A DNA stretch of 64,000 bases, from assembly GCA_965223955.1 (NCBI GenBank), contig OZ245029.1:682001-746000 (forward strand), given 5' to 3'. Source of the DNA: Bin75 sp965223955. GTDB taxonomy: Bacteria; Nitrospirota; Nitrospiria; Nitrospirales; UBA8639. Shown one piece after another: positions 43,223-51,223 of this stretch (the stretch's first letter is position 1; each line of letters starts with the position of its first letter). The position numbers and the translations under genes were made by a program. Under the pieces are notes generated by a model. The model did not search any database and had not been told where the DNA came from. It saw only the letters and a program-made list of their open reading frames with translations.

Positions 43223-43591
43223 ATGAATGATGCCGGCGACTGTTATTACGCAGTGATTTTTACTGCTGAAATGGCCGACGACGTCGCTGGTTACGCAGAC
43301 ATGGCACACAGAATGAATGTGCTGGTTGAAAAACAACCCGGTTACATGGGCAGATCTGACCGTACAGAAGGGAAACGGGAAATCACGATTTCTTACTGGC
43401 AGGACCTCGACTCCATCGAGGCGTGGAAACAACACCCGGAACACCAGGCCGCTCAGGCACTGGGGCGATCAACGTGGTATAAAAACTATGCAGTTGAAAT
43501 AGTGAAAATGCAGCGTGGTTCAGCCGTCCAGCCGGAATCTGGAAACCCATGGCCTGAGGAAGGAGATGGCACCGCCCCGTCGTCCTTATAG
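43223..43591 (+). CDS. Antibiotic biosynthesis monooxygenase (ABM) family protein
   Basis: Ferredoxin-like dimeric fold used by small oxygenases and haem-degrading enzymes. The 122 residues show YYAVIFTAEMADDVAGYADM, EKQPGYMGRSDRTEGKREIT and ISYWQDLDSIEAWKQHPEHQ with WYKNYAVEIVKMQ at the end, as in YqjZ-like ABM proteins. The substrate is unknown. Confidence 0.82.
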   Translation: MNDAGDCYYAVIFTAEMADDVAGYADMAHRMNVLVEKQPGYMGRSDRTEGKREITISYWQDLDSIEAWKQHPEHQAAQALGRSTWYKNYAVEIVKMQRGSAVQPESGNPWPEEGDGTAPSSL

Positions 43592-44090
43592 GCCCGTACA
43601 TGCCCGTTTATGGGTCCATAAACGTCGCTTTATAGTGCAGCCGCATTCCACTTGCCTTCGTAGCCGCACCATTCCTGGTCAAAGCCAGGGACATGCCGCA
43701 TAGCGCTTCCTTCTCTCTGTCATCCCCGATCCCCGATCGAGCCGAGGACAGGCTCTGATCGGGGATCCAGCGTCGTTACAGGCCCATAAACGGCTATTTA
43801 TACGCCCGTAAATGGAGAATAAATGTCCATTTATCGGGGCACCTTCAATGTGCCCAAAAAAATCTCGCCCGACCTGGACCTAAATTGGAGGGAAGGTCAA
43901 TCTCATGATTGTTATCGAGCACATGGACATGCCCGTGGTCACCGATTGTCTTGTGATTATCTGAGGCTTCCTGGAAAGCCTGAGCCTGTGGGAACAACTT
44001 TGACCACCAACAAAACTTAATGCACCAATGTGGCAAACACGGTGAGATGCAAATTTCTTACCCCTATCTTTTAGCAAAGGAAAATGTACG
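43592..44090. repeat. Gene-free stretch with several palindromic repeats
   Basis: No convincing gene in 499 bp. It contains CGTTTATGG-GT-CCATAAACG (43605-43624, perfect 9-bp arms), a copy of the 27111-type repeat (43659-43710), a TGTCATCCCCGATC...GATCGGGGATCCAG palindrome (43718-43770) and AAATGGA/TCCATTT (43810-43832). AAAGGAAAATG just before 44091 is the ribosome site of the next gene. Confidence 0.65.
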
Positions 44091-44945
44091 ATGAGAAAAA
44101 TTGAAGATGTCCGTTCACGTAGAACTTTTCTGAAAAACAGCGTGGGAGTGGTTGGGGCCATGACGGGAATGTTCATCGGGCTTCCTGCTCTTTCGCAGAC
44201 CTTACAAGATCAAACTCGCAACGGCGAAGCCGATACAAGAAGAGGAACTCCACGACAAACCCTAGGACCGTTCTTCCCGGATGACGGAGATCCAGAGAAA
44301 GAAATCCGTGAAAACCTAGACTTCCGACTTCCTATCAGTGAGGCGAATGACAATGATCTCACGTCAATTCAGGGAAACAACGGAAAGGCGAAAGGACAGG
44401 TCGTGTATATACGAGGAAAGGTTCGCTCCTCTCAAAGGGGGCATGTCACCCCTGTCCCAGGGGCCGTTCTTATCGAGTGGAACGCGTCAGCATCTGGACG
44501 ATATAACCACCGAGGAGATCAAGACAATACTCGCTTCAAACATCCTGTTTCAGGAGATTGGGTGGAGCGAACTCACGATGACAATTTTCAATACTGGGGA
44601 CGCTGTATTACGGATGCCGACGGAAAATATCAGTTTAAAACCATTATTCCTGGATTTTACCCCGTCATGTTAGGGGAAAAACCACAGTGGTATCGACCAC
44701 CTCATTTGCATTTCATGATTATGGCCCCTGGGGTCCCTCAATTGGTGACGCAATTGTATTTCAAAGGGGATCAAATTACAGATAATGATTTTATTCAACA
44801 GCTGAATGCCAGAGACGGCATACTTCGAAGCAAGCGAATGTCCCGAAAAGAACAGGAAAGCGTCATCATCGAATATAAAAAAGATCCATCGGGATTGCTC
44901 ACAGACGGCCTTGTAGGACAGTATGATTTTGTTTTGACATCATAG
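44091..44945 (+). CDS. Tat-exported intradiol ring-cleavage dioxygenase
   Basis: The 284 residues carry a twin-arginine signal (RSRRTFLKNSVGVVGAMTGM) and an intradiol dioxygenase fold. RQTLGPFFPDDGDPEKE is the family lead-in. Probable Fe(III) ligands are the tyrosine in SGRYNHRG, a tyrosine in GFYPVM and the histidines in RPPHLHFMI. Such exported enzymes act on catechol-type or hydroxyquinol substrates; the true substrate is not known. It stands alone among repeats and is less GC-rich than its neighbours. Confidence 0.88.
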   Translation: MRKIEDVRSRRTFLKNSVGVVGAMTGMFIGLPALSQTLQDQTRNGEADTRRGTPRQTLGPFFPDDGDPEKEIRENLDFRLPISEANDNDLTSIQGNNGKAKGQVVYIRGKVRSSQRGHVTPVPGAVLIEWNASASGRYNHRGDQDNTRFKHPVSGDWVERTHDDNFQYWGRCITDADGKYQFKTIIPGFYPVMLGEKPQWYRPPHLHFMIMAPGVPQLVTQLYFKGDQITDNDFIQQLNARDGILRSKRMSRKEQESVIIEYKKDPSGLLTDGLVGQYDFVLTS

Positions 44946-45530
44946 CTGATTTTCGGCTTTTTGAGAGGGCCTGAAACGCAAGGCCTCTTTGGTCTGACGC
45001 GGTGACGGCATGTGAGAGGTGGCTGGGGGGGGTATTCTTGCGGGGTTTCGGGACCGTGCGACGAGGGAAAGAATGCGGGGTGGCGCCCCCGCACGACGCG
45101 GTCCTTTTGTTTCGGCAAAAGGACCCAAACCATTGGCGCCCGGGCGTGGCCCTCCGGGTGCCTTTGCCCCAGTCCCGATTACTTGGGCTGCGGAACTCGC
45201 TTCGCTCAGACAGTCCTCGCCTTACAATCAGATTCTGGACTGGGGCGCAGCCACGCCCGCAGGCGCCGGGCTTGGACAGGCACGGGGGCCTGTCCCTACA
45301 AAAAAACAAAGGCTCTGGATCCTCGATTACTAATGTCGAGGATGACAGAAGGGGGAAGGCGGGGATGACGGAAGGGGGAAAGCGTCATGAGATGACGCGG
45401 CTACGAAGGTCTCTACCCCGGATCGAGTCCGGGGCAGGCGCTCTTCCAGAAGAGGGAGAGGGTTTTCTTGTGTGGCATCGTTGCAGAGGGGCTTCAACTC
45501 GTCCACGGACGAGAACCGCGCCCTCAGGTT
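44946..45530. repeat. Gene-free, repeat-rich stretch
   Basis: Several overlapping GC-rich open frames exist, but none has gene-like features. Recognisable parts are a perfect hairpin GGTCCTTTTG/CAAAAGGACC (45100-45125), a GTAGGGAC-type palindrome (45274-45300) and a reverse copy of the GGATCC-TCGA...GATGACAGAAG repeat (45315-45352). The AACTCGCTTCGCTCAGACAG core resembles dispersed repeats known from other genomes. Confidence 0.6.
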
Positions 45531-45776
45531 TTAATCGTCATCATCGTCGTCATCGTCTTCTTCTGCGGCTTCAATCGCGGCTTGCCGCTGCTGCTCTTCC
45601 ATGGCGTTGTGAATCAACAGCCGAAAGAACATCGAAATCACGGAACCTTTTTCCAGTGTGCCGCCGGGTGGGACCGCGATCCGGCCTTCTTCCACCATTT
45701 TTTCCAACCATCTTTTTTGGTCAGGGGTTACGTGGACCGGAATTTCAATGAGTGGAATTTTTCCAAACATATCCAT
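45531..45776 (-). CDS. Small hypothetical protein with poly-aspartate tail
   Basis: The 81 residues start MDMFGKIPLIEIPVHVTPDQ and continue RWLEKMVEEGRIAVPPGGTL, EKGSVISMFFRLLIHNAMEE, ending in eight consecutive aspartates. The ATG at 45776 has AAGGAGGTTTCTGTC upstream, so translation is likely. It follows dapB by 42 bp on the same strand. I do not recognise a family; the acidic tail suggests binding of metal or basic partners, which is speculative. Confidence 0.6.
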   Translation of the reverse strand: MDMFGKIPLIEIPVHVTPDQKRWLEKMVEEGRIAVPPGGTLEKGSVISMFFRLLIHNAMEEQQRQAAIEAAEEDDDDDDDD

Positions 45777-45818
45777 GACAGAAACCTCCTTATTCAAGAA
45801 CAACTATTCGTGTCTGCG

Positions 45819-46634
45819 TTACCGAGATAATCCGAGCACGTCGGCCATGCCGTACAGGCCCGGGGGCTGATGGACGACCCATTCTGCGGCGCGCAGGGCC
45901 CCGTGCGCAAATGGGTCGCGATTGTGGGCGCGGTGGGTGATTTCGATGCGTTCTCCGGGCCCGGCATAGAGCACGGTATGATCGCCCACGATATCACCGG
46001 CTCTCACGCTTTGGATGCCGATTTCGTTTTTCGTGCGTTCTCCGACGAGGCCGTGACGCGCGTAGACCGCCGCTTCTTCCAGGTCCCCGCCTTTGGCCGC
46101 GGCCAGGACGTCGGCGAGTTTCAGTGCGGTGCCGCTCGGCGCGTCTTTCTTCTTGTTATGGTGCGCATCGATGATTTCGAGGTCATAGTCATCGCCGAGC
46201 GCTTGGGCGACCTTTCCGATCATCTGCAGCAGTACCGTAATCCCCACGCTCATGTTGGGCGCTTGAACGCAGGGGATGGACTCCGCGTGTTGGCGGAGTT
46301 GGTTCATCTCATCGAGGGACAATCCCGTGGTGCCGATGACCATGGCACGCTTGTGCCGGACGGCTTGAGACAGATGGTTCAACGCGGCGGCCGGTGAGGT
46401 GAAATCGATGACCACGTCGCTCAGGGGCAGGGCTTGCGCCAGATCGTCCGTCAACGAGACACCGAGTGGTCCGCAGCCGGCCACGTCTCCGGCGTCTTTG
46501 CCAAGGGCCGGGTGTCCTTTGGCTTCCGTGGCTCCGGCCAGTTGCAGGCGCGATGATTCATTGACGAGGGAAACCAGGCGTTTTCCCATTCGTCCGGCGG
46601 CGCCGGTGATTGTGACGTGTATCGGGGAATTCAT
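45819..46634 (-). CDS. dapB: 4-hydroxy-tetrahydrodipicolinate reductase
   Basis: NAD(P)H-dependent step of DAP/lysine synthesis after DapA. The 271 residues have the Rossmann loop ITGAAGRMGKRLVSLV, VIDFTSPAAALNHL, MVIGTTGLS, APNMSVGITVLLQMI and the substrate motif IIDAHHNKKKDAPSGTALKL with catalytic His-His and Lys. It follows dapA after 195 bp that contain a dispersed repeat. Confidence 0.97.
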   Translation of the reverse strand: MNSPIHVTITGAAGRMGKRLVSLVNESSRLQLAGATEAKGHPALGKDAGDVAGCGPLGVSLTDDLAQALPLSDVVIDFTSPAAALNHLSQAVRHKRAMVIGTTGLSLDEMNQLRQHAESIPCVQAPNMSVGITVLLQMIGKVAQALGDDYDLEIIDAHHNKKKDAPSGTALKLADVLAAAKGGDLEEAAVYARHGLVGERTKNEIGIQSVRAGDIVGDHTVLYAGPGERIEITHRAHNRDPFAHGALRAAEWVVHQPPGLYGMADVLGLSR

Positions 46635-46700
46635 AACGTGATTGGGTAATGGGGTTTGGGGAACCTGCCGGCTCCGGTTGTGCCCGGGACACTACGAGAT

Positions 46701-46744
46701 CCTTCCCTTCGAGGCTCAGGGCAGGCGCTTCGCTCAGGATGACC
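46701..46744. repeat. Dispersed repeat related to the 'SKG' element
   Basis: CTTCCCTTCGAGGCTCAGGG and CGCTTCGCTCAGGATGACC share the core seen inside the CARF gene. It lies between dapA and dapB in otherwise gene-free DNA. Confidence 0.55.
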
Positions 46745-46829
46745 ACCCTCGGGCAACCTGCTCGCGCCGGTGGTGTGCAGGACGCTGACGTTGGCGATAC
46801 ATGTGGAAAACCGGGAAGCCGTCATGGTG

Positions 46830-47702
46830 TCAGATCAACCCGGTATCTTTCATGACTTGCCGTAGCCGTTCACGGTTGTCCGACGACAGAGGCGTGAGCG
46901 GGAGCCGGAATTCCGGTTCGATTTTGTTCATCATGGCCAGGGCTTCTTTGACCGGAATGGGGTTGGTCTCATAGAACAGGGCACTGAACAACGACGCGAG
47001 TTTAAAGTGAGAGGCGCGCGCTTCGGCAAAGTTCCCGGCCAGGGCGGCAGTCACCAGGGCGGCCATGTCTTTCGGCGCCACGTTGGCAGTCACCGTAATC
47101 ACGCCCTTGGCTCCCAGCGCCATCATCGGCAGGGTCAGGGAATCGTCACCGGACAGTACGGTGAAATCGTCGTCGCATTGGTGAATGATGTCGGAGACCT
47201 GCCCCAACGACCCGCTGCCTTCTTTGATCCCCACCACGTTGCCGAGTTTGGCGATACGCGCAATGGTGGCCGGGGTCATGTTCACGCTGGTGCGGCCCGG
47301 AATGTTGTAGAGGATCAGGGGCAGATCCACGGCTTGGGCCACGGCCGCATAATGTTGATACAGGCCTTCCTGTGTGGGCTTGTTGTAATAGGGCGTAATG
47401 AGGAGCGCGCCATCCGCGCCGGCTCGTTTGGCATGGGCGGTAAAGGCAATCGCCTCGTCCGTGGCATTCGAGCCGGTGCCGGCAATCACCGGGACCCGCC
47501 GGTTCACGACTTCCACGGTAAACGCGACCACGCGCTCGTGTTCTTCGTGCGAGAGCGTGGCGGATTCCCCCGTGGTCCCGCAGGGAACGATGCCCTGCGT
47601 GCCGTTGGCGATCTGAAACTCGATCAACTCACGATAGGCCGTTTCGTCGAATGCCCCGTTCTTGAACGGCGTGACGATAGCGACAAGGGATCCTGAAAAC
47701 AT
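46830..47702 (-). CDS. dapA: 4-hydroxy-tetrahydrodipicolinate synthase
   Basis: Condenses pyruvate and aspartate semialdehyde. The 290-residue TIM barrel shows SLVAIVTPFKNGAFDETAYR, GIVPCGTTGESATLSHEEHE, VIAGTGSNATDEAI, the catalytic tyrosine in LILYNIPGRTSVNM and the Schiff-base lysine in VVGIKEGSGSL. It follows lysA by 48 bp in the biosynthetic run. Confidence 0.97.
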   Translation of the reverse strand: MFSGSLVAIVTPFKNGAFDETAYRELIEFQIANGTQGIVPCGTTGESATLSHEEHERVVAFTVEVVNRRVPVIAGTGSNATDEAIAFTAHAKRAGADGALLITPYYNKPTQEGLYQHYAAVAQAVDLPLILYNIPGRTSVNMTPATIARIAKLGNVVGIKEGSGSLGQVSDIIHQCDDDFTVLSGDDSLTLPMMALGAKGVITVTANVAPKDMAALVTAALAGNFAEARASHFKLASLFSALFYETNPIPVKEALAMMNKIEPEFRLPLTPLSSDNRERLRQVMKDTGLI

Positions 47703-47750
47703 GGTACGACCTTTAGTGAAAAATCAGTGTGACGAACGGATTGCCGCCGG

Positions 47751-49031
47751 CTACATCCGTGCCGACGCCTCTGCCTCAAGAAACGCGGGGATCCGTTCCC
47801 CGCGAACGAGATCATCGAACGTCTCGCGTTCACGGATCACGAAACTTTCCCCGCCCTTCACCAGAATTTCCGGAACCCGGGGTCTCGAATTATAATTGGA
47901 CGCCATGGTGAAACCATACGCCCCCGCGGACATCACCGCCAGGAGATCGCCGGCCTTCATCGCGGGCAGGGTCCGGTTTTGGGCGAGAAAATCTCCGGAT
48001 TCGCAAATGGGCCCCACCACGTCGAACACCGCTTCCGATGCGTTCGGAACCTGGCGAACCGGCAGGATGTCGTGATGGGCCTGGTACAGGCTGGGCCGCA
48101 GCAAATCGTTCATGGCCGCGTCCACGATGGTGAATGTCTTGGCCCCGGTCTCTTTGATGTAGAGGACGCGCGTCAACAACACGCCGGCGTTCCCCACGAT
48201 CACGCGGCCGGGCTCCAAGATGATTTCACATTGCGCTTCCTGCAGCAGCGGCGTGATGGCATCGGCGTACTCCGTGGGATGCGGCGGCGTTTCGTCCGAA
48301 TAGGTAATGCCGAGCCCCCCTCCTATGTTGAGATACCGGATCGGAATGCCCCGGGTTTTCAACGTCTCGATCAGCCCCACCACTTTTTTCAGGGATTCAA
48401 CAAAGGGACTGACTTGCGTCAGTTGAGAGCCGATGTGCGCATGCACCCCGATGACCTCGATGTTGGGGAGTGACGCCGCGGTTGTGAATTCTTCCAATGC
48501 CCGGTCCGCGCCGATCCCGAATTTACTCTTTTTCAACCCCGTCGTGATATAGGGATGGGTCTTGGGGTCGATGTCCGGATTGACCCGGAGCGCCACGCGC
48601 GCCCGTGTGCCTTTTCCCCTCGCCACTTCATTGATGGCCTGCAGTTCCGCGGCCGATTCCACATTGAACAACAGGATATCGGCGTCGAGGGCATAGGCAA
48701 TTTCCTCACAACTTTTTCCGACGCCGGCAAACACGATCTTGCCGGGGGAGATTCCGGCTTGCAACGCGCGAAACAATTCGCCTCCCGACACGATGTCGGC
48801 CCCGCTGCCTTGCGACGCCATGAGCCGGAGAATGGCCAGGTTCGAATTGGCCTTCATGGCAAACGCGATGAGGTGGGGAACCGGAGCGAAAGCCTGGTCG
48901 AAGGCCTGGAAGTGCCGGGTCAGCGTCGCGTGACTGTAGAGGTAAGAGGGTGTGCCCTGTTCCTTGGCCAGGCGTTCGAGCGGAATGTCTTCACAGAAGA
49001 GCGAATCATTATGATAGCGAAAATCATGCAT
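47751..49031 (-). CDS. lysA: Diaminopimelate decarboxylase
   Basis: PLP enzyme converting meso-DAP to lysine. The 426 residues show the PLP lysine in IAFAMKANSNLAILRLM, GADIVSGGELFRAL, HIGSQLTQVSPF, NIGGGLGI, ILEPGRVIVGNAGVLLT and CESGDFLAQNR with the catalytic cysteine. The ATG at 49031 overlaps the end of the radical SAM gene by 8 bp; a TTG at 49049 is possible but less likely. Confidence 0.96.
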   Translation of the reverse strand: MHDFRYHNDSLFCEDIPLERLAKEQGTPSYLYSHATLTRHFQAFDQAFAPVPHLIAFAMKANSNLAILRLMASQGSGADIVSGGELFRALQAGISPGKIVFAGVGKSCEEIAYALDADILLFNVESAAELQAINEVARGKGTRARVALRVNPDIDPKTHPYITTGLKKSKFGIGADRALEEFTTAASLPNIEVIGVHAHIGSQLTQVSPFVESLKKVVGLIETLKTRGIPIRYLNIGGGLGITYSDETPPHPTEYADAITPLLQEAQCEIILEPGRVIVGNAGVLLTRVLYIKETGAKTFTIVDAAMNDLLRPSLYQAHHDILPVRQVPNASEAVFDVVGPICESGDFLAQNRTLPAMKAGDLLAVMSAGAYGFTMASNYNSRPRVPEILVKGGESFVIRERETFDDLVRGERIPAFLEAEASARM

Positions 49032-50895
49032 CTTGCGGCAGCTCTTCAAACAGTTCGGGGTCGAACAGCGTTAACCCTTCAAACGCCGATTGAAAGGCAT
49101 CTTTCAATTTACGATAGCGCAGCTTCGCATAGGGGGTCACCGTGTTGAGCATGTCCTGATCCAGGAGCATCTGAATCGCCTTGGGGGTGGCCTGCCGGAG
49201 ATGCTCGAAGTTGACGACAATGTCCATCCTGGCTTTTTGCGCGGCGTCCTTGATGCGGTTCAGGAGTTCCTGGGCATTCAAATGATCCAGCGTTCCCTCC
49301 AGGTCGATAAATAACGATACGGACGCATCGTGGCGCCGGCCCTTGATATTGAGGAACAAATCGTGCGTGTTCGTGGAGCCCTTGATCTTGTGCAGGGCGT
49401 TGGGAATGAGCACGCCGGTGTCCATCGTGGGGAGTTTCGCCTGCAGATTCTTGAGCACGGCCGCAATGGGAGAGAGTTTCCCCTGGGGACAGGATCGCTT
49501 GACCAGCTTTCGAAATTCGTAATTCATTTCGATGCGGGGGACCAGGCGTTGGCCGGTATGCCGGAGTCGATGCCAAATGGATCCCAACGAATAGAACTGA
49601 TGGTTGGCCCAGTAGAATCCTTCCTGCAGTTGTTCCGGGGTCATCCGTTTGGGGTGGAACACCACGTGTTTCCCGTCGTATTTCGCCCAGTCCCGATCGA
49701 AGATCCGGCCTTCGCGGGTATACCGTTCATACAGAGCGGTGCCCGGCAGGGGCGTCAGGATGTTGAAATACGCCAACTCCACGCGATTGTGGACGAGAAA
49801 ATTCAGCGTCGATTCGAACACGGATTCGTCGTCGTTATCGAACCCGAACACCATGCCCGGGTTCACCATGATGCCGTGGTCGTGAAACATTTTGATCTGG
49901 TCTTCGAATTTTCTGACCTGGTTGAAGCCCTTGTTGGTTTCGACCAGGGAATGGTCGGAGATCGACTCCATTCCCACGAAGACCGAGATGCAACCACTGT
50001 CGGCCGCTAATTTGACCATCTCCTGATCATCCCCTAAAAACAGGGTGGATTGGCATCCCCATTTGATGTTGAGGGCTTTCAAGGCCTGCCACAACTCCCG
50101 GCAATACGCCCGGTGACTGTTGTGCAGGTCGTCCACGAATGCCACGATCGACCCTTCTTCGAGGCCCACCCAAATTTTTGACGCGATGGTCAGGGCTTCC
50201 CACAACGATCCCTTCGTCATGCGCTCGACCACCTCGGCCCGTATCCATTCCTTGACGCGCGTGATTTCTTCGATGACTTCCGGCACGGGACGCCGTCTGG
50301 TGGTTTTCCCGTTGAAGGGCGACACGCTGCAAAACTCACAATCGAAGTGGCAGCCGCGCGTCGTGAACGTACAATGCCGGGTCATGTAGGAATCCGGGCT
50401 GAGGAGTTGGATCTTCGGAGCACGATAATGATCCAGCAAGGGGAATTGCTCCATCCGGTAGATGCGTTTCATGTGCCCGGCCTCGAAGTCCGCCATGGCT
50501 TGCGGCCACAGGTCTTCGGCCTCCCCGCACACGATGGTGTCGCAATATTGCAGGGCTTCCTCGGGACAATAGCTGGGGTGGACGCCGCCGAGCACGACGG
50601 TTTTGCCGCGTTTGCGAAATTCCGTGGCGAGCTCATAGGCCCGTGGTGCGTAGCAGGTCATCACGGAGATGCCGACCATGTCGCAGGGCTCGTCAAAGTC
50701 GATGGTCTGGACCGCCTCATCGACCAGCTTCACGTCCCAGGTGGGCGGCGTGTACGCGGCGATCACGGGCAGACTGAGTTTGGGAAACCAAATGGAGCGC
50801 CGCTCGCTCGCGGTCATACGATACGGATTGTTCCTGGGGTAGGGATCAAGGAGAAGTAACGTCCTGGTTTTATCGTGTCCTGCGGTTGCGTCCAT
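49024..50895 (-). CDS. B12-binding radical SAM protein with C-terminal STAS-like domain
   Basis: The 623 residues have a cobalamin-binding-like N-terminal domain (about 10-150; DMVGISVMTCYAPRAYELAT, VVLGGVHPSYCPEEAL), then a radical SAM core with CHFDCEFCSV (CX3CX2C for the 4Fe-4S cluster) and GMVFGFDNDDESVFE. Between the cluster loop and the next strand (IVAFVDDLHNSHRAY) there is an insertion of about 35 residues. The last 120 residues (SVSLFIDLEGTLDHLNAQEL, DIVVNFEHLRQATPKAIQML) look like a STAS-type domain, an unusual fusion. Known relatives act in lipid, hopanoid or cofactor chemistry; the substrate here is unknown. It overlaps lysA by 8 bp. Confidence 0.82.
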   Translation of the reverse strand: MDATAGHDKTRTLLLLDPYPRNNPYRMTASERRSIWFPKLSLPVIAAYTPPTWDVKLVDEAVQTIDFDEPCDMVGISVMTCYAPRAYELATEFRKRGKTVVLGGVHPSYCPEEALQYCDTIVCGEAEDLWPQAMADFEAGHMKRIYRMEQFPLLDHYRAPKIQLLSPDSYMTRHCTFTTRGCHFDCEFCSVSPFNGKTTRRRPVPEVIEEITRVKEWIRAEVVERMTKGSLWEALTIASKIWVGLEEGSIVAFVDDLHNSHRAYCRELWQALKALNIKWGCQSTLFLGDDQEMVKLAADSGCISVFVGMESISDHSLVETNKGFNQVRKFEDQIKMFHDHGIMVNPGMVFGFDNDDESVFESTLNFLVHNRVELAYFNILTPLPGTALYERYTREGRIFDRDWAKYDGKHVVFHPKRMTPEQLQEGFYWANHQFYSLGSIWHRLRHTGQRLVPRIEMNYEFRKLVKRSCPQGKLSPIAAVLKNLQAKLPTMDTGVLIPNALHKIKGSTNTHDLFLNIKGRRHDASVSLFIDLEGTLDHLNAQELLNRIKDAAQKARMDIVVNFEHLRQATPKAIQMLLDQDMLNTVTPYAKLRYRKLKDAFQSAFEGLTLFDPELFEELPQDA

Positions 50896-50971
50896 GGAAC
50901 AGTCTCCCTTGCGTCGTCGGGTTCAATACTCTTTCAATTTATCCGAATCACGTCGCTTCGCTCAAGGCCCG

Positions 50972-51220
50972 CTATTGGGTCCCGACGGGTTGAAGAGGGG
51001 GCAGCACGACTTCCGGTTCCTCAGGGGAGACCGGCCGGCCCTCCGGAGTCGAGCGTTGTTCTTCGGCTTGTCGTTGAGCCCGGACCTTGGCTTCAATCCC
51101 GATGTCTTCCGGGGCGATGGGAGCACCCACCACTCCGCACCCCGCGGCACACGAAACCAGCACCGTCACCATCAGGGTCCATCGAAGATCAAGGCGCCGG
51201 GTCGGAGCATCGTGCAACAT
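50972..51220 (-). CDS. Small lipoprotein, possibly LptM-like
   Basis: The 82 residues carry an N-terminal hydrophobic stretch (LMVTVLVSCAAGCG) with a lipobox at LVSC or AAGC. The mature part starts CGVVGAPIAPEDIGIEA and is polar and proline-rich. LptM (YifL) lipoproteins, which assist LptD maturation and often lie beside lysA/dapF, start CG.KGP; the match here is partial and I rate it tentative. It is 3 bp after argH. Confidence 0.6.
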   Translation of the reverse strand: MLHDAPTRRLDLRWTLMVTVLVSCAAGCGVVGAPIAPEDIGIEAKVRAQRQAEEQRSTPEGRPVSPEEPEVVLPPLQPVGTQ

Positions 51221-51223
51221 TCT

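Noticed and set aside
43592..43840. Palindromes considered as a CRISPR array linked to the CARF protein
   Set aside because: The palindromes differ from each other and have no regular repeat-spacer pattern.
43823..44020. 65-residue plus-strand frame
   Set aside because: No ribosome site, no recognisable motif, and part lies in a palindromic repeat.
45002..45751. Open frames in the GC-rich spacer after the dioxygenase
   Set aside because: They change character across dispersed repeats, lack ribosome sites, and include repeat-encoded sequence only.
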